64,000 bases of DNA from JABDMH01 sp965223165 (GCA_965223165.1 CBDCVQ010000007.1:450292-514291); one strand, 5' to 3'; counted from the stretch's first letter, positions 27,193 to 36,730 are shown. Numbers and translations are program-made. The notes: a model not told the origin generated them from the sequence alone.

Positions 27193-28854
27193 ATGTCTAG
27201 GATCTTCAAAGATCTACAGCGGCGAAATGTGATTCGGGCAGCCATTGGCTATGTGGTCATCTCCTGGACTTTACTGCAGGTAGCATCTTTGGTATTCCCC
27301 CTCTTCGACATACCGCAATCCGCTCTCCGATTTGTCCTATACGTTCTGGGCATTGGTTTTCCCTTCTGGCTGCTTTTCGCTTATTTCTTTGAATGGACAT
27401 CCGAAGGACTCAAGAAGACCGATCGGACAGAAGTCGTGCGTGCCGATATGTTGAGGTCAAACCGTCGCCAGGACAGAATCATCATTGCCTTTCTATCGCT
27501 GGCTGTGGTGCTTCTGCTCGCGGATCGAATAATAAACTGGGATGGAGGGAATGCCGATATGGAGACGCGAGTGGCTGTCTTGCCCTTTGAAAACCAGACG
27601 GGAGATCCCTCCTTGGAATATCTCGCCGACGGTATGTCGCAGGAGATCTGTGATCGCCTCGCCAGTATGCAGGACTTGGTCACTATAGCTAGGCGAGCCT
27701 GCTTGCAGTACAAGCACAGCGACAAGGATCCGATCGACATTGCGCAAGCATTGGAGGTCGGTTATTTGATCGAAGGCAACGTGAGAAAGGAGGGGGATGA
27801 AATCAGAATCAGTACCCAATTGATCGATGGGCATGCAGGAGTGCAGGTGGCCGCTCAAAAATATGCGGGTACCATTGCAATGGGTGAGATCCTGCATACG
27901 ATGGATCAGGCCGCCTTGCAGATTGCCGATAAGCTACACCTGACTTTGACGGACTCAGAGGTGGCCTCCGTCAAGAAGCGCTACACGCAAAATGGTCTGG
28001 CCTACGATGCGTTTCTCAAGGGTTGGATGCTGATCGAGTCTCTTCATGCCGACATCTATCCCTCCAAAGAAAAGCTCGACAGGGCAAAGACCTTTTTTGA
28101 AGAAGCCCACCTCCTCGATTCGACCTTTGCCCTGGCTCACGCTGGCCTCTCGATGGTCGAGTCATTCTATATTTTCATCGGTGCCAACGTCGATTATGAT
28201 TTAGAAGGTCGATCCCGAATGTGGGCGGATCGGGCATTGATGCTTGAGCCCGATTTGCCCGAAGGACACATGGCCCAAGCAGAACTGGCCTTTGTCACCG
28301 GCCAGGTAGAAAACGCCATCTCTGCCTACGAGGCAAGCCTGGCGCAAAAGCAGGAGAATCCAATTGGATGGTGTCACCTAAGTTTGGCCTGTCTGAGGGC
28401 CGAGAAATACGATTCTGCGGTAAGCGCAGCCCATACAGCCATTGTCCAGCAACCCACCTATGTCTGGTCGCATTACACGTTGGGCCGGGCTCTTGAGTCC
28501 CAGCACCGTATTGAGCAAGCCATCGATGCATACCGGTACGTGATCGGATTGGAGCCTAGCTGGCCCAACCCCTATCAGCGAGTCGGCAGTCTTCAGCTTG
28601 AACTCAAACAATTTGACCAAGCCCTGGATACCTACCAGACCTTGCAGCAGATGAATCCCGACCGACCCTTGGTGGATGTAGCTTATGCTTACGCAGGCCT
28701 GGGCAAAAAAGAATTGGCCTTCGATCAACTGCAAAAAGTATTTGAAAAGGGCTTCCAAGCATTTGATGTCGTGGAGATGAGCCCCCACTTTGCGGAAATG
28801 AGAAACGATGAAAGATTTCGATCACTGATCAAACAATATCAAGGGCATAAATAA
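27193..28854 (+). CDS. Membrane TolB-like/TPR protein without a cyclase domain
   Basis: The 553-aa protein starts IFKDLQRRNVIRAAIGYVV and has two TM helices (about 15-38, 45-68) and a third near 97-116 (IIIAFLSLAVVLLLADRII). After it comes the TolB-like module VAVLPFENQTGDPSLEYLAD to VGYLIEGNVRKEGDEIRIST, the same module as in the cyclases at 11952 and 13954, and then about seven TPRs (LAHAGLSMVES, AIDAYRYVIGLEPSWPNPYQ). It looks like the sensor half of the TM cyclase with a membrane bundle in place of the catalytic domain. Two DUF6090-type genes follow at 84 and 27 bp, suggesting an operon. Function unknown. Confidence 0.85.
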   Translation: MSRIFKDLQRRNVIRAAIGYVVISWTLLQVASLVFPLFDIPQSALRFVLYVLGIGFPFWLLFAYFFEWTSEGLKKTDRTEVVRADMLRSNRRQDRIIIAFLSLAVVLLLADRIINWDGGNADMETRVAVLPFENQTGDPSLEYLADGMSQEICDRLASMQDLVTIARRACLQYKHSDKDPIDIAQALEVGYLIEGNVRKEGDEIRISTQLIDGHAGVQVAAQKYAGTIAMGEILHTMDQAALQIADKLHLTLTDSEVASVKKRYTQNGLAYDAFLKGWMLIESLHADIYPSKEKLDRAKTFFEEAHLLDSTFALAHAGLSMVESFYIFIGANVDYDLEGRSRMWADRALMLEPDLPEGHMAQAELAFVTGQVENAISAYEASLAQKQENPIGWCHLSLACLRAEKYDSAVSAAHTAIVQQPTYVWSHYTLGRALESQHRIEQAIDAYRYVIGLEPSWPNPYQRVGSLQLELKQFDQALDTYQTLQQMNPDRPLVDVAYAYAGLGKKELAFDQLQKVFEKGFQAFDVVEMSPHFAEMRNDERFRSLIKQYQGHK

Positions 28855-28938
28855 TGACCCCCCGATCCCGACGAGCTAAGACTGAGAAAGATCGACGCAC
28901 ACGATGCTAGCTAGATACCACACATTAGCAGAGAGAAA

Positions 28939-29670
28939 ATGAACCTGCCAGGCAAAATGTTATCCCCCGGAGAATGGCGACGCATCGCGATAGAAAGCAT
29001 GGCCGTCGTCTTGTCCATTCTGTTGGCTTTTGCCATCGATGCCTACTGGGATCGCTATCAGGATCGATTGCGCGAAAGGCAACTCCTCGGTGATCTCCTG
29101 ACAGATTTTCAGGAGAGTAGACCGGGCCTGGTGGCTCGAGTGGAGCTGGCGCAAAGGATGGCGAGAAACAATCGTCTTTTCGTCGATCGGATTTCGGCCC
29201 ACCATGGACAACACCCCCTGGCTATACCGGACTCGCTGGTCTTGGGGGCCCTTGGCGGACCCACCTATGAGCCCAACACCAATGCCCTGGATGCCGCCAT
29301 GAACTCCGGAGAAATCGAGCTGATCAGCAACAAGGAGATAAGGGCCCAACTGGCCCACTGGAGTCGCCTCCTGCTCGATACCCGCGAGGATGAGATTGAA
29401 GTGCGCCGACTCACCAACGAGCAATTAGTACCCACACTGGGCAAGGCGGTGGATCTTGGCCCCTATTACCCGGAGCTACTCACCTGGAGCCTTGGACAGC
29501 CCGTGACCGGACTCCCGGGTCAGGTTGAGTTTCGCCCAACACCGGAGATCTCCAGCCTGCTCAGCCTGAGAAATTTCTATATGCAATTTGCTGCCGATGA
29601 TCTGGCCGACCTCCTGGAAGCACTGGATCAGATGGTTGCCATGCTCGTACAGGATGCCCCACATGAATGA
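28939..29670 (+). CDS. DUF6090-related membrane protein
   Basis: At 243 aa, it has one N-terminal TM helix (IAIESMAVVLSILLAFAIDA, about 18-37) followed by YWDRYQDRLRERQLLGDLL. The middle holds the block shared with its neighbour: TNALDAAMNSGEIELISNKE, then IRAQLAHWSRLLLD. The rest is helical and charged. The head differs from classic DUF6090 (FAIDAYW in place of LALQVNTWN), so it may be a sister family with the same layout. It lies between the TolB-TPR gene (84 bp) and another DUF6090 gene (27 bp). No enzyme motif is seen. Confidence 0.7.
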   Translation: MNLPGKMLSPGEWRRIAIESMAVVLSILLAFAIDAYWDRYQDRLRERQLLGDLLTDFQESRPGLVARVELAQRMARNNRLFVDRISAHHGQHPLAIPDSLVLGALGGPTYEPNTNALDAAMNSGEIELISNKEIRAQLAHWSRLLLDTREDEIEVRRLTNEQLVPTLGKAVDLGPYYPELLTWSLGQPVTGLPGQVEFRPTPEISSLLSLRNFYMQFAADDLADLLEALDQMVAMLVQDAPHE

Positions 29671-29697
29671 CCATGATACCTGAAAAGACCGACCACG

Positions 29698-30459
29698 ATG
29701 CTTCGATTACTAAATGACGCACGAAATAACGTGATGCAGGACAACCAAAAACTGAGATATTTCAAATACGCTATCGGAGAAGTCCTCTTAATCATTGCCG
29801 GCATCTTCCTGGCACTGCAATTGGACAACTGGAACCAAACACGCAAAGATCGGCAGGAGGAGCAGCAAATATTGCTGGGACTAAGGACCGAGTTCGAAGC
29901 TAATCAAGGGGGTCTGCAGTACCGGTGGGACATATCGATTGAGAACGTGCGCCGAATGCATCAATTTATGTCGCACTTGTCTCAGCCGGACTCTCAATAT
30001 ACGATCGCCGACCTCGATCAGGGACTGTTTGCGTCGATGTTTGCGGGCACCTGGGATCCAACTAACAGCGCCTTGGAAGCCCTGATATCTTCTGGCGGCC
30101 TGCGGCTGATCCAAGACCCGACGCTGCGCACCAAGCTGGCTGGCTGGAGCGCGGTCGTCGATGAGGTCAGAGACAACCAGGTGACTATTCGACAACACGC
30201 TGCCGCATCCCTGTGGTCGGCTCTGGCGGAACACGGTGCACCAAGTGTACGGGGCTGGGGTTGGCAACACTCCGAACTCAAAGCCATGCTGCCAGAAGCT
30301 CTGGGACGACGTCGCTATGAAGATATTCGAGGCAGGTCCGAGATCGTCGATCTCATTGCGATGAAGTACACTTGGACCAAACATTCAGTGGAAGAGATTG
30401 AATTTGCGATGTCGCGGGTGGAAGAGATTATTGGGCTGATTGACGAGCAACTGGAGTAA
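29698..30459 (+). CDS. DUF6090-type membrane protein
   Basis: The 253-aa protein has the family head YFKYAIGEVLLIIAGIFLAL (TM, about 21-40) and QLDNWNQTRKDRQEEQQILL, and the shared middle block TNSALEALISSGGLRLIQDP and a following LAGWSAVVDEVRDN. A helical C-terminus ends ISRVEEIIGLIDEQ in outline. It is the third gene of a probable operon with the TolB-TPR protein and the sister gene upstream (27 bp). The presence of two homologues side by side suggests a hetero-oligomer or recent duplication. Unknown function. Confidence 0.75.
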   Translation: MLRLLNDARNNVMQDNQKLRYFKYAIGEVLLIIAGIFLALQLDNWNQTRKDRQEEQQILLGLRTEFEANQGGLQYRWDISIENVRRMHQFMSHLSQPDSQYTIADLDQGLFASMFAGTWDPTNSALEALISSGGLRLIQDPTLRTKLAGWSAVVDEVRDNQVTIRQHAAASLWSALAEHGAPSVRGWGWQHSELKAMLPEALGRRRYEDIRGRSEIVDLIAMKYTWTKHSVEEIEFAMSRVEEIIGLIDEQLE

Positions 30460-30777
30460 TCATACGCCCAAAGGAGAAATTGAAACTGCGCCTCTTCATG
30501 AAAAAGGCCAGCGAATTTCTGATAAAGGGGTCCCCGAAAATTGGACGGGCGTAGAGGTCATGACCTTCAAGTGATTCCGTGCAATGACAATTTCAATGAG
30601 AGACTCACATCACGATCCCCATTTAAAATCGTATATCCTCCCTCAAGTCATCGAGCACGGTCACCCACCGGGGGCGGAGTAGAAATCGGTTTAACAATCT
30701 AAGAGCGCGAGATGGCCACGCCCGTCTATTTCCCAAACGTCAACCCTCAAACCTGGCCCTATCAAAGGACATTTACC

Positions 30778-30880
30778 TTTTGCAGCACACCGGTTGGCCC
30801 GTTTCCGGATCGAACACACGCACATAGTAGATGCCGGACAACCAAGCTTAGACGTCGTTCCACTGATCGATTTGCAGTGC
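30778..30880 (-). pseudogene. T9SS sorting-domain tail remnant
   Basis: On the minus strand a frame reads ALQIDQWNDV, a stop, then AWLSGIYYVRVFDPETGQPV and CCKR with a final stop. The W.SGIYYVRV and basic end match the last strands of a T9SS type A sorting domain. It has no upstream gene body, so it is a 3' scrap of a secreted-protein gene. Confidence 0.6.
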
Positions 30881-30901
30881 AGTTAATATTTAATTAATAT
30901 T

Positions 30902-30968
30902 CCCACCACGATCAGTACAATCTCCCCAAAGACATAGAGTATCTGCCGGTGTCCCGGCCTATTCCAGC
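30902..30968 (-). pseudogene. DUF6090 N-terminal remnant
   Basis: A minus-strand frame reads HRQILYVFGEIVLIVVGILI then KY and a stop. This is the family head (compare GKYALYAAGEILLVVMGIL at 24630). It ends where the T9SS scrap begins, which again points to a deletion join. The rest of the 1.1-kb gap 30460-31598 holds no gene apart from the repeat at 31209. Confidence 0.65.
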
Positions 30969-31208
30969 TACAGATAAATATGATTTAAACCAAGTGGAGC
31001 AGCACGGAAAATCGTGGACTGCCAAAAATAAGATGGTGGGTGCCAAGAGCTCGGGGTGGCTTCGTGATAGATGGTCAAATGCATGCTTGGGTCGACGCTG
31101 ACCATGATCTCGCACGCATCTATCGGGAGAACTTCCAAAGTTACTCCCCACTCAAATCGCCTACGCTGCAAGAAACGTATTTTTGCACACTTGGCTGCGT
31201 CTACCGGG

Positions 31209-31545
31209 CGTCTAGGGCAATCGCATCATCTAGGCTTCAGGGTGACAGCGCGCTACGATGGCGTTTGGCGGGGGACACCAATCGCGGCCTGATTTGGGCT
31301 GTTGGGCCTTTGAGGCCCGCTGCCGTCGGAATATCACTCAGCAAGTGCTACCTGGCCGTGTCAGGCGTCCTCGCCTGACACATATTAGCAAGGTTATGGC
31401 ATGGAGAAGTCGTCTAAGTGTGTTCAACTACTAAAACAAGGCATCTTGCCAGCAATTCTTTGGCCGGTCATAGAAGAGGGCAGAATTATTTAATGCGATT
31501 GCCCCGAGCGGGCGTCTGCCATGAGGGAATTTATGCTTCAAGAAT
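31209..31545 (+). repeat. Dispersed repeat, right copy (inverted relative to 21640-21935)
   Basis: This matches the reverse complement of 21640-21935, with an extra stretch of about 58 bp near 31310-31367. The insertion includes a short inverted repeat (GTGTCAGGCG with CGCCTGACAC just after it). No coding signal. Confidence 0.75.
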
Positions 31546-31598
31546 TGTAACTTATAGCATACGCTCCATCCCATCACATCCTCGAGAGCAATAAGGGC

Positions 31599-33716
31599 AT
31601 GAGAAAATTAGCAAGCGTTGCCGGCTACCTGGCTTGGATGATCCTATTGGTGCAGTGCACCTCTTACGAACCTGGCTCAGAAGATCACATTCGAGCTGTC
31701 ACCGACCAGATTTCTGATGAACGTTTGAAGCAAGCCGATCGCACGCCGGGAGATTGGCTCTCCTATGGCAGAAATTACCGCGAGGACCGCTTCAGTAATC
31801 TTGATCAGATCAACACCCAAACCATCGATCGATTGGGCCTGGCATGGAGCTACAATCTGAACAACAAAAGAGGCATTGAAACCACGCCCCTCGTGGTGGA
31901 TGGGATTATGTACGTCACCGGCAATTATAGTAAGGTATATGCCATCGATACCCGGATCGGGGGTCTGATATGGGAATACGATCCGATGGTCAATCCGATG
32001 GTGGGTATCAAAGCCTGCTGTGGCACCGTCAATCGAGGCGCCGCCATCTACCAGGGGCTCGTCTATGTCGGTGCCCTCGATGGCCGGTTGATTGCCTTGG
32101 ATGCCGCTACCGGGCAGCCTGTCTGGGAGGTGGTCACGGTCGATACCACGAAGAACTATACGATCACCGGAGCGCCCAGAGTGGTGGACGGCAAGGTCAT
32201 CATCGGCAATGGAGGGGCAGAATACGGGGTGCGAGGATACGTCACCGCTTACGACGCCCTCACTGGGGAGCAGCAATGGCGATTCTACACGGTGCCCGGG
32301 GATCCCAGTCAACCCTTCGAATCTAAGACCATGGAGGATGCGGCGAAGACCTGGACGGGTGAGTGGTGGACCGCCGGCGGGGGCGGCACCGTCTGGGATG
32401 CCATGGCCTACGATCCCGACCTTGGACTCCTCTATCTCGGTGTAGGCAACGGCAGCCCCTGGCCTCGCTTGTATCGCAGCCCAGACGGAGGTGACAATCT
32501 CTACCTGTCATCCATCGTGGCGGTCAATCCGGACAATGGCGAGCTGGTATGGTACTATCAGACCACGCCAGGCGACAACTGGGACTACACGGCCACGCAA
32601 CATCTGATCTTGGCTGATCTCACGATCGAGGGCCAAGAACGAAAAGTGATTATGCAGGCCCCCAAGAATGGCTTCTTCTATGTGATCGATCGCACCAACG
32701 GAGACTTTATCTCGGCGGAACCCTACGTCTATACCAATTGGGCAAAAAGTATCGATCCGGAGACTGGCCGGCCAATCGAAACAGATTGGAGCGGGTACCA
32801 GGAGGGCGACGTGCAGATCTACCCCAGTCCCTTTGGCGGTCACAATTGGCAACCCATGGCTTACAATCCGAATACCCAATTGGTTTATATTCCAGTGCAT
32901 GAAAACTCAGCCATCTATGCCCATGAGCCCGATTGGAGCTTTCGAGACGCCCCAGGCGTGTCTAATCTGGCCATGAGTTGGGGTGGCAATGGTCCGCCGG
33001 ATCAGGTCTTGCGAGATACGCTGGCTCCCGATCCGAAGCCAACCGGCCGCCTGATCGCCTGGGATCCCATCTCTCAAGCGGAGAAATGGCGGGTCAATCA
33101 CGAGGATGTTTGGTGGAATGGCGGTGTCCTGACCACCGCAGGTGATCTCGTATTTCAGGGTGGCGGCAGCGGGATTTTTGCCGCCTACGACGCCAGCAAC
33201 GGGCAAAAAGTCTGGGAGGTGGATCTGGGCACAGGCATTATGGCTTCGCCGGTGTCGTACGAGGTAGATGGCAAGCAATACATTTCGATTGTGGTCGGCT
33301 GGGGCGGTCCCACCGGTAAGGGCAACCAGTACACCGAGGAGGTCTACCCGGGCACCGTATACACCTTTGCACTGGATGCCGATGCACCCTACCCCGACTA
33401 TCCCAAATCTGAACCCAAGGCGTTGGCCCTCTTTGACTTTGATGCGGACCGTGCCGCCATAGACCAAGGGGCACAATTGTATATTCAACATTGTGCGCAC
33501 TGCCATGGTCAGGTCGCTCGAGATACGGGAGGCGCCATTCCCGATCTGGGCAGGATCAACGAAGCCATCTACCGGAGTTTTGAAGACATCGTGCTAAAGG
33601 GCGTACTTACCCCCGTATTCATGCCCAATTTTAGTGGTGTCCTCACGGCAGATGAGGTACAGAGCATCAAGTCCTTTGTGTTGTATCAGGCAGAGCGAAA
33701 GGCGGAAGAGATGTGA
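31599..33716 (+). CDS. PQQ-dependent quinohaemoprotein alcohol dehydrogenase, lipoprotein
   Basis: At 705 aa, it carries a lipoprotein-type signal (ILLVQC, Cys20), GDWLSYGRNYREDRFSNLDQ, the adjacent Cys140-Cys141 pair (GIKACCGTVNRG) that binds PQQ, tryptophan-docking propeller repeats (AIDTRIGGLIWEYDP, DAATGQPVWEV), TTPGDNWDYTATQHLIL and, near the end, a c-type haem motif CAHCH (632-636) with a likely axial Met in FMPNF (about 675). It oxidises an alcohol or related substrate in the periplasm or at the outer face and passes electrons via its own haem. No separate cytochrome or PQQ biosynthesis gene is nearby; the substrate is not deducible. Confidence 0.93.
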   Translation: MRKLASVAGYLAWMILLVQCTSYEPGSEDHIRAVTDQISDERLKQADRTPGDWLSYGRNYREDRFSNLDQINTQTIDRLGLAWSYNLNNKRGIETTPLVVDGIMYVTGNYSKVYAIDTRIGGLIWEYDPMVNPMVGIKACCGTVNRGAAIYQGLVYVGALDGRLIALDAATGQPVWEVVTVDTTKNYTITGAPRVVDGKVIIGNGGAEYGVRGYVTAYDALTGEQQWRFYTVPGDPSQPFESKTMEDAAKTWTGEWWTAGGGGTVWDAMAYDPDLGLLYLGVGNGSPWPRLYRSPDGGDNLYLSSIVAVNPDNGELVWYYQTTPGDNWDYTATQHLILADLTIEGQERKVIMQAPKNGFFYVIDRTNGDFISAEPYVYTNWAKSIDPETGRPIETDWSGYQEGDVQIYPSPFGGHNWQPMAYNPNTQLVYIPVHENSAIYAHEPDWSFRDAPGVSNLAMSWGGNGPPDQVLRDTLAPDPKPTGRLIAWDPISQAEKWRVNHEDVWWNGGVLTTAGDLVFQGGGSGIFAAYDASNGQKVWEVDLGTGIMASPVSYEVDGKQYISIVVGWGGPTGKGNQYTEEVYPGTVYTFALDADAPYPDYPKSEPKALALFDFDADRAAIDQGAQLYIQHCAHCHGQVARDTGGAIPDLGRINEAIYRSFEDIVLKGVLTPVFMPNFSGVLTADEVQSIKSFVLYQAERKAEEM

Positions 33717-33937
33717 ATCCAAGGGCTGCTAAGAGCCTTTGACCTGAGAATGGCTGCTGGACGATGGTAGAAAGTGAAGAAGATGATAAACCATCGCATG
33801 CCAAAGAACTGACGCCACATCCAGGCATCCTTCAAAAATCCAGCGGCCGTGGCTTCCGACTTGTCCTTTTTCCCCAAAAGCTCTGCTTCCAATTCACTTT
33901 CCAAATTTTTAAGCCGTGCCATTTCCACCCAAAGCAC
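33686..33937 (-). CDS. Small ORF continuing the permease frame; doubtful
   Basis: From a GTG at 33937 it encodes 83 aa (EMARLKNLESELEAELLGKK and WMWRQFFGMRWFIIFFTFYH). The frame is open back to 34012, immediately after the stop of the permease-UspA gene and in the same phase, reading NYHIAEDSPRARLKYIAREG before the GTG. The composition looks protein-like (charged helix, then a hydrophobic end). Either the permease once extended here or this is a separate small gene. The 3' end overlaps the convergent PQQ gene by 31 bp. No family is recognised. Confidence 0.3.
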   Translation of the reverse strand: MLWVEMARLKNLESELEAELLGKKDKSEATAAGFLKDAWMWRQFFGMRWFIIFFTFYHRPAAILRSKALSSPWIHISSAFRSA

Positions 33938-34012
33938 CTCATGGAGAAAATGACCTTCCCTGGCTATGTACTTCAGTCTGGCCCTAGGCGAGTCTTCGGC
34001 GATGTGATAGTT

Positions 34013-36226
34013 TTAAATCCCCTTCAGAATTTTATGCCCGGCGGGCATGACCCGTACAATGGCTACGGAACAGCGGGCTCGTTCAGTAATTTGCGTGGCA
34101 AAATTACCCAGCATCAGTCTTTTTAGAAAACCCACCTTGGTGGCGCCAACAATAAGCAAGTCAAAGTGCTCGGATCGCTCTACTAGCGTACCGATCGGGT
34201 CGTCAGAAGCTAATACCTGGATATTATACAGTGCGCGCGAAGAATGCTTCTTGATCGCTTCAATAAAGATCTTTCCGGTACGGGACTGCTGCTCGGCAGT
34301 AAAGTCGGCGGGCAAAATGTTGAGGAAGGTAATTTCTCCATCGGACTGTGCCGCCAATGCGCCCGCCAGTCGCACCATCAATCCCAGGTTGAGGCGACCT
34401 CCCAGAGAAACGGCGATCTTGCGGGGCCGAAAATGTTCTTTCTTCTCATACAGTTTTAGAAAAATAAAATCCGTGCTCGCCTGATTGAGCACATTTTCAA
34501 GCAGCTCCGATCGTTTGCTGGCGTTGTCTTGGTTGGTGTAACCCATCACCGTCAGACTGCAACCTTCCTCTTCGGCTGCGTGCACGATGCCGGGTTCGAG
34601 GCGATGCGATGCTCGAATGACCGGGTGAATTTTGATGTGATCCGGTAGCTGCCAGTCGCCGATGCGCTCAAGGAGTTCCAACGATTCATCCGAATCGGCA
34701 AGCGCGCTGCGAAAATCCATTTGCTCAGGACTCAGTACCACACGCAGGGCCACAATCTCCCCTCCTCCCTTGGCCAGGAGGGCCGTACAAAGTTCGAGGA
34801 TGCTCAATTGATTATTGGGATTGGCCATGGGCATCAATATCCTTTCAGTCACAAAGCCTCTGAACGCCGGTTTATCTTCGTTTAGGATCAGGTGAAGTCC
34901 CGACTCGGTGCGAGCTACTCGCTTGCGGGAATAAAAGAAATAGATCAAACCTCCCACCAATGCCAGCTGAAGGCCAAATAGTATAGAGAGCCAATCGAGG
35001 GCCGCCAGCAAAAGAACATTGGTGATTAAGGTCACTTCCGGCAGATACTTTCTCCAAACACTTTTGGGTTGCTTATCCGGATGCTGGCGATAGATTTTTC
35101 GCAATGCGATCGACACGGGCAACAGAGATACCAGCAGACAAAAGTTAGCCGCCTTGGTAATAAACTGCAGTTGGAAAACCAACAAGAACAATAGGATGAG
35201 CATACCTCCCGCCAGTATGGCAGCCCGGGGTGTCCGGGTACCTTCATGAATTTTACCAAGCAGGTCGGGTATAAAGCGATCCTTGCCCATGGCATAAATC
35301 TGCCGCCCCTGCGACAACAGCGTGCTGTTTAATGCAGCAGCCGCAGCCAATACTCCACCCAGCGAAATGATCAACCAGCCACTGGAGCCAAAACTGACGG
35401 AGGCCACGTCCACCAAAGGGGCATTAGAGCGAGCCAGATCCTGCCACGGCACCACCATGATGCTCACGACGGCCACCATCAAGTAAAACAGAAAGGCTAT
35501 GCCCATGGAATACTTCATGGCTTTCGGAATAGTGACCGTTGGATCCCTGATCTCATCCGCGCTGTTGCCAATCAGTTGGTAGCCAAAGAAGGATATGTAA
35601 ATGATGCCAATCGCCCCAAAGGTTCCTTCCAAACCCTGCGGAAAAGTGGGTGTCGCCAATTCCGGTTGCACATGAAAAGCCGAAGCCACCACAAATAAGG
35701 TCAGGATGCCGAGATTGCTCCAGGTAAGTATGTTTTGAAGGCGATCTGCTCCTTTTGTACCCCGCGCATTCAGAAAAGCGGACAGCAGGACCAGGATGCC
35801 CGCGATGACTTTAACGCCAAACGGAGCGACCGCATATCCTAGGATCGAAACAAAATATTCGGCAAATCCTATGGCGTATAGGCCGCAAGCAAAGACACTG
35901 CCCAGCGCCAGAAACCAACCGGTCACAAAACCACCCAAACTCCCCAACGATTCATAGGCATTGGCATATCCCCCACCCGATATCGGCACCAGTCGCGCCA
36001 GCTCGGCAAAGAGCAAGGTCGTCAAAAATGCAAGTGCCCCGCAAATGACATAGGACAGCCACACGGAAGGACCAGCTACCCCCGCGGCCATACCTATGAG
36101 CACGTAAACGCCCGCTCCCATCAGCGCTCCCGTACCGATGCTGACAGCGCCAAACAGCCCTATCTTCCGCTCAAAGGTGACCGGGATGAGCTTCTTCCGG
36201 AGAATCTCCCTCAAATGGGTAGGCAT
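34013..36226 (-). CDS. APC-family amino acid permease fused to universal stress domains
   Basis: The product is 737 aa. Residues 15-435 hold 12 TM helices of the APC superfamily: FGAVSIGTGALMGAGVYVLI (the unwound TM1 GxG region), PISGGGYANAYESLGSLGGF and GYQLIGNSADEIRDPTVTIP (TM6). The cytoplasmic part (about 460-737) contains two UspA-like folds: ILMPMANPNNQLSILELCTA and KIAVSLGGRLNLGLMVRLAG, the second ending with LLIVGATKVGFLKRLMLGNF, which matches the nucleotide-binding G-x(2)-G region loosely. It likely imports amino acids or a related cation, with control by the stress domains. Monocistronic; the substrate is not clear. Confidence 0.9.
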   Translation of the reverse strand: MPTHLREILRKKLIPVTFERKIGLFGAVSIGTGALMGAGVYVLIGMAAGVAGPSVWLSYVICGALAFLTTLLFAELARLVPISGGGYANAYESLGSLGGFVTGWFLALGSVFACGLYAIGFAEYFVSILGYAVAPFGVKVIAGILVLLSAFLNARGTKGADRLQNILTWSNLGILTLFVVASAFHVQPELATPTFPQGLEGTFGAIGIIYISFFGYQLIGNSADEIRDPTVTIPKAMKYSMGIAFLFYLMVAVVSIMVVPWQDLARSNAPLVDVASVSFGSSGWLIISLGGVLAAAAALNSTLLSQGRQIYAMGKDRFIPDLLGKIHEGTRTPRAAILAGGMLILLFLLVFQLQFITKAANFCLLVSLLPVSIALRKIYRQHPDKQPKSVWRKYLPEVTLITNVLLLAALDWLSILFGLQLALVGGLIYFFYSRKRVARTESGLHLILNEDKPAFRGFVTERILMPMANPNNQLSILELCTALLAKGGGEIVALRVVLSPEQMDFRSALADSDESLELLERIGDWQLPDHIKIHPVIRASHRLEPGIVHAAEEEGCSLTVMGYTNQDNASKRSELLENVLNQASTDFIFLKLYEKKEHFRPRKIAVSLGGRLNLGLMVRLAGALAAQSDGEITFLNILPADFTAEQQSRTGKIFIEAIKKHSSRALYNIQVLASDDPIGTLVERSEHFDLLIVGATKVGFLKRLMLGNFATQITERARCSVAIVRVMPAGHKILKGI

Positions 36227-36730
36227 AGAAACATCATTAAGCGATTTTTGAAGTTTGATCTGTAGGTGATTGCGCCAAATATCGCACTATCGCCTGGAGT
36301 ATTCTAAGGCGCTTTGCCCAAACCAGATGCACAACTGGGGTGTCCGCACTTGAAGACAGATTACATCTAGTAACACGCCTGCTGCAAATAGCGTGATCTT
36401 TGACCTTTGCCAGGTCTCTGACAAAATGATATCGAACTGTATTGCTTCTTGCTACACAGAGATCATTAACGGCCAGGGAAAGATACTCCGGAGGGACAGG
36501 ATCTCGGGTGCCAGTCTTAGGCTTAACACAACATCCTATGCCAGTGGAAACTACTTCTTACGTGCATTGGACCAGTCCAATTCACACAAACTACAAGGAA
36601 ATCTTTCCTGATGAAATAAGAAGCGAAACCGATCGTGAGATCTCAGGAGCGGGTGCGGTGACCTGATCGGGACTGAGACATCATTTGGCAGGCTTGTACA
36701 ACAATGTGAACAAAGGCGAAGCTGAACCTA
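36227..36730. other. Intergenic stretch without recognised content
   Basis: About 500 bp between the permease start and the first att-like repeat. Two overlapping short plus-strand ORFs occur, but neither has a family motif. I see no tRNA, strong hairpin or repeat. Confidence 0.5.

Noticed and set aside
30712..31378. Short plus- and minus-strand ORFs in the gap after the DUF6090 operon
   Set aside because: They overlap the recognised remnants and the dispersed repeat in other frames.
36393..36666. Two overlapping short plus-strand ORFs
   Set aside because: No family motif and overlapping frames; treated as non-coding.
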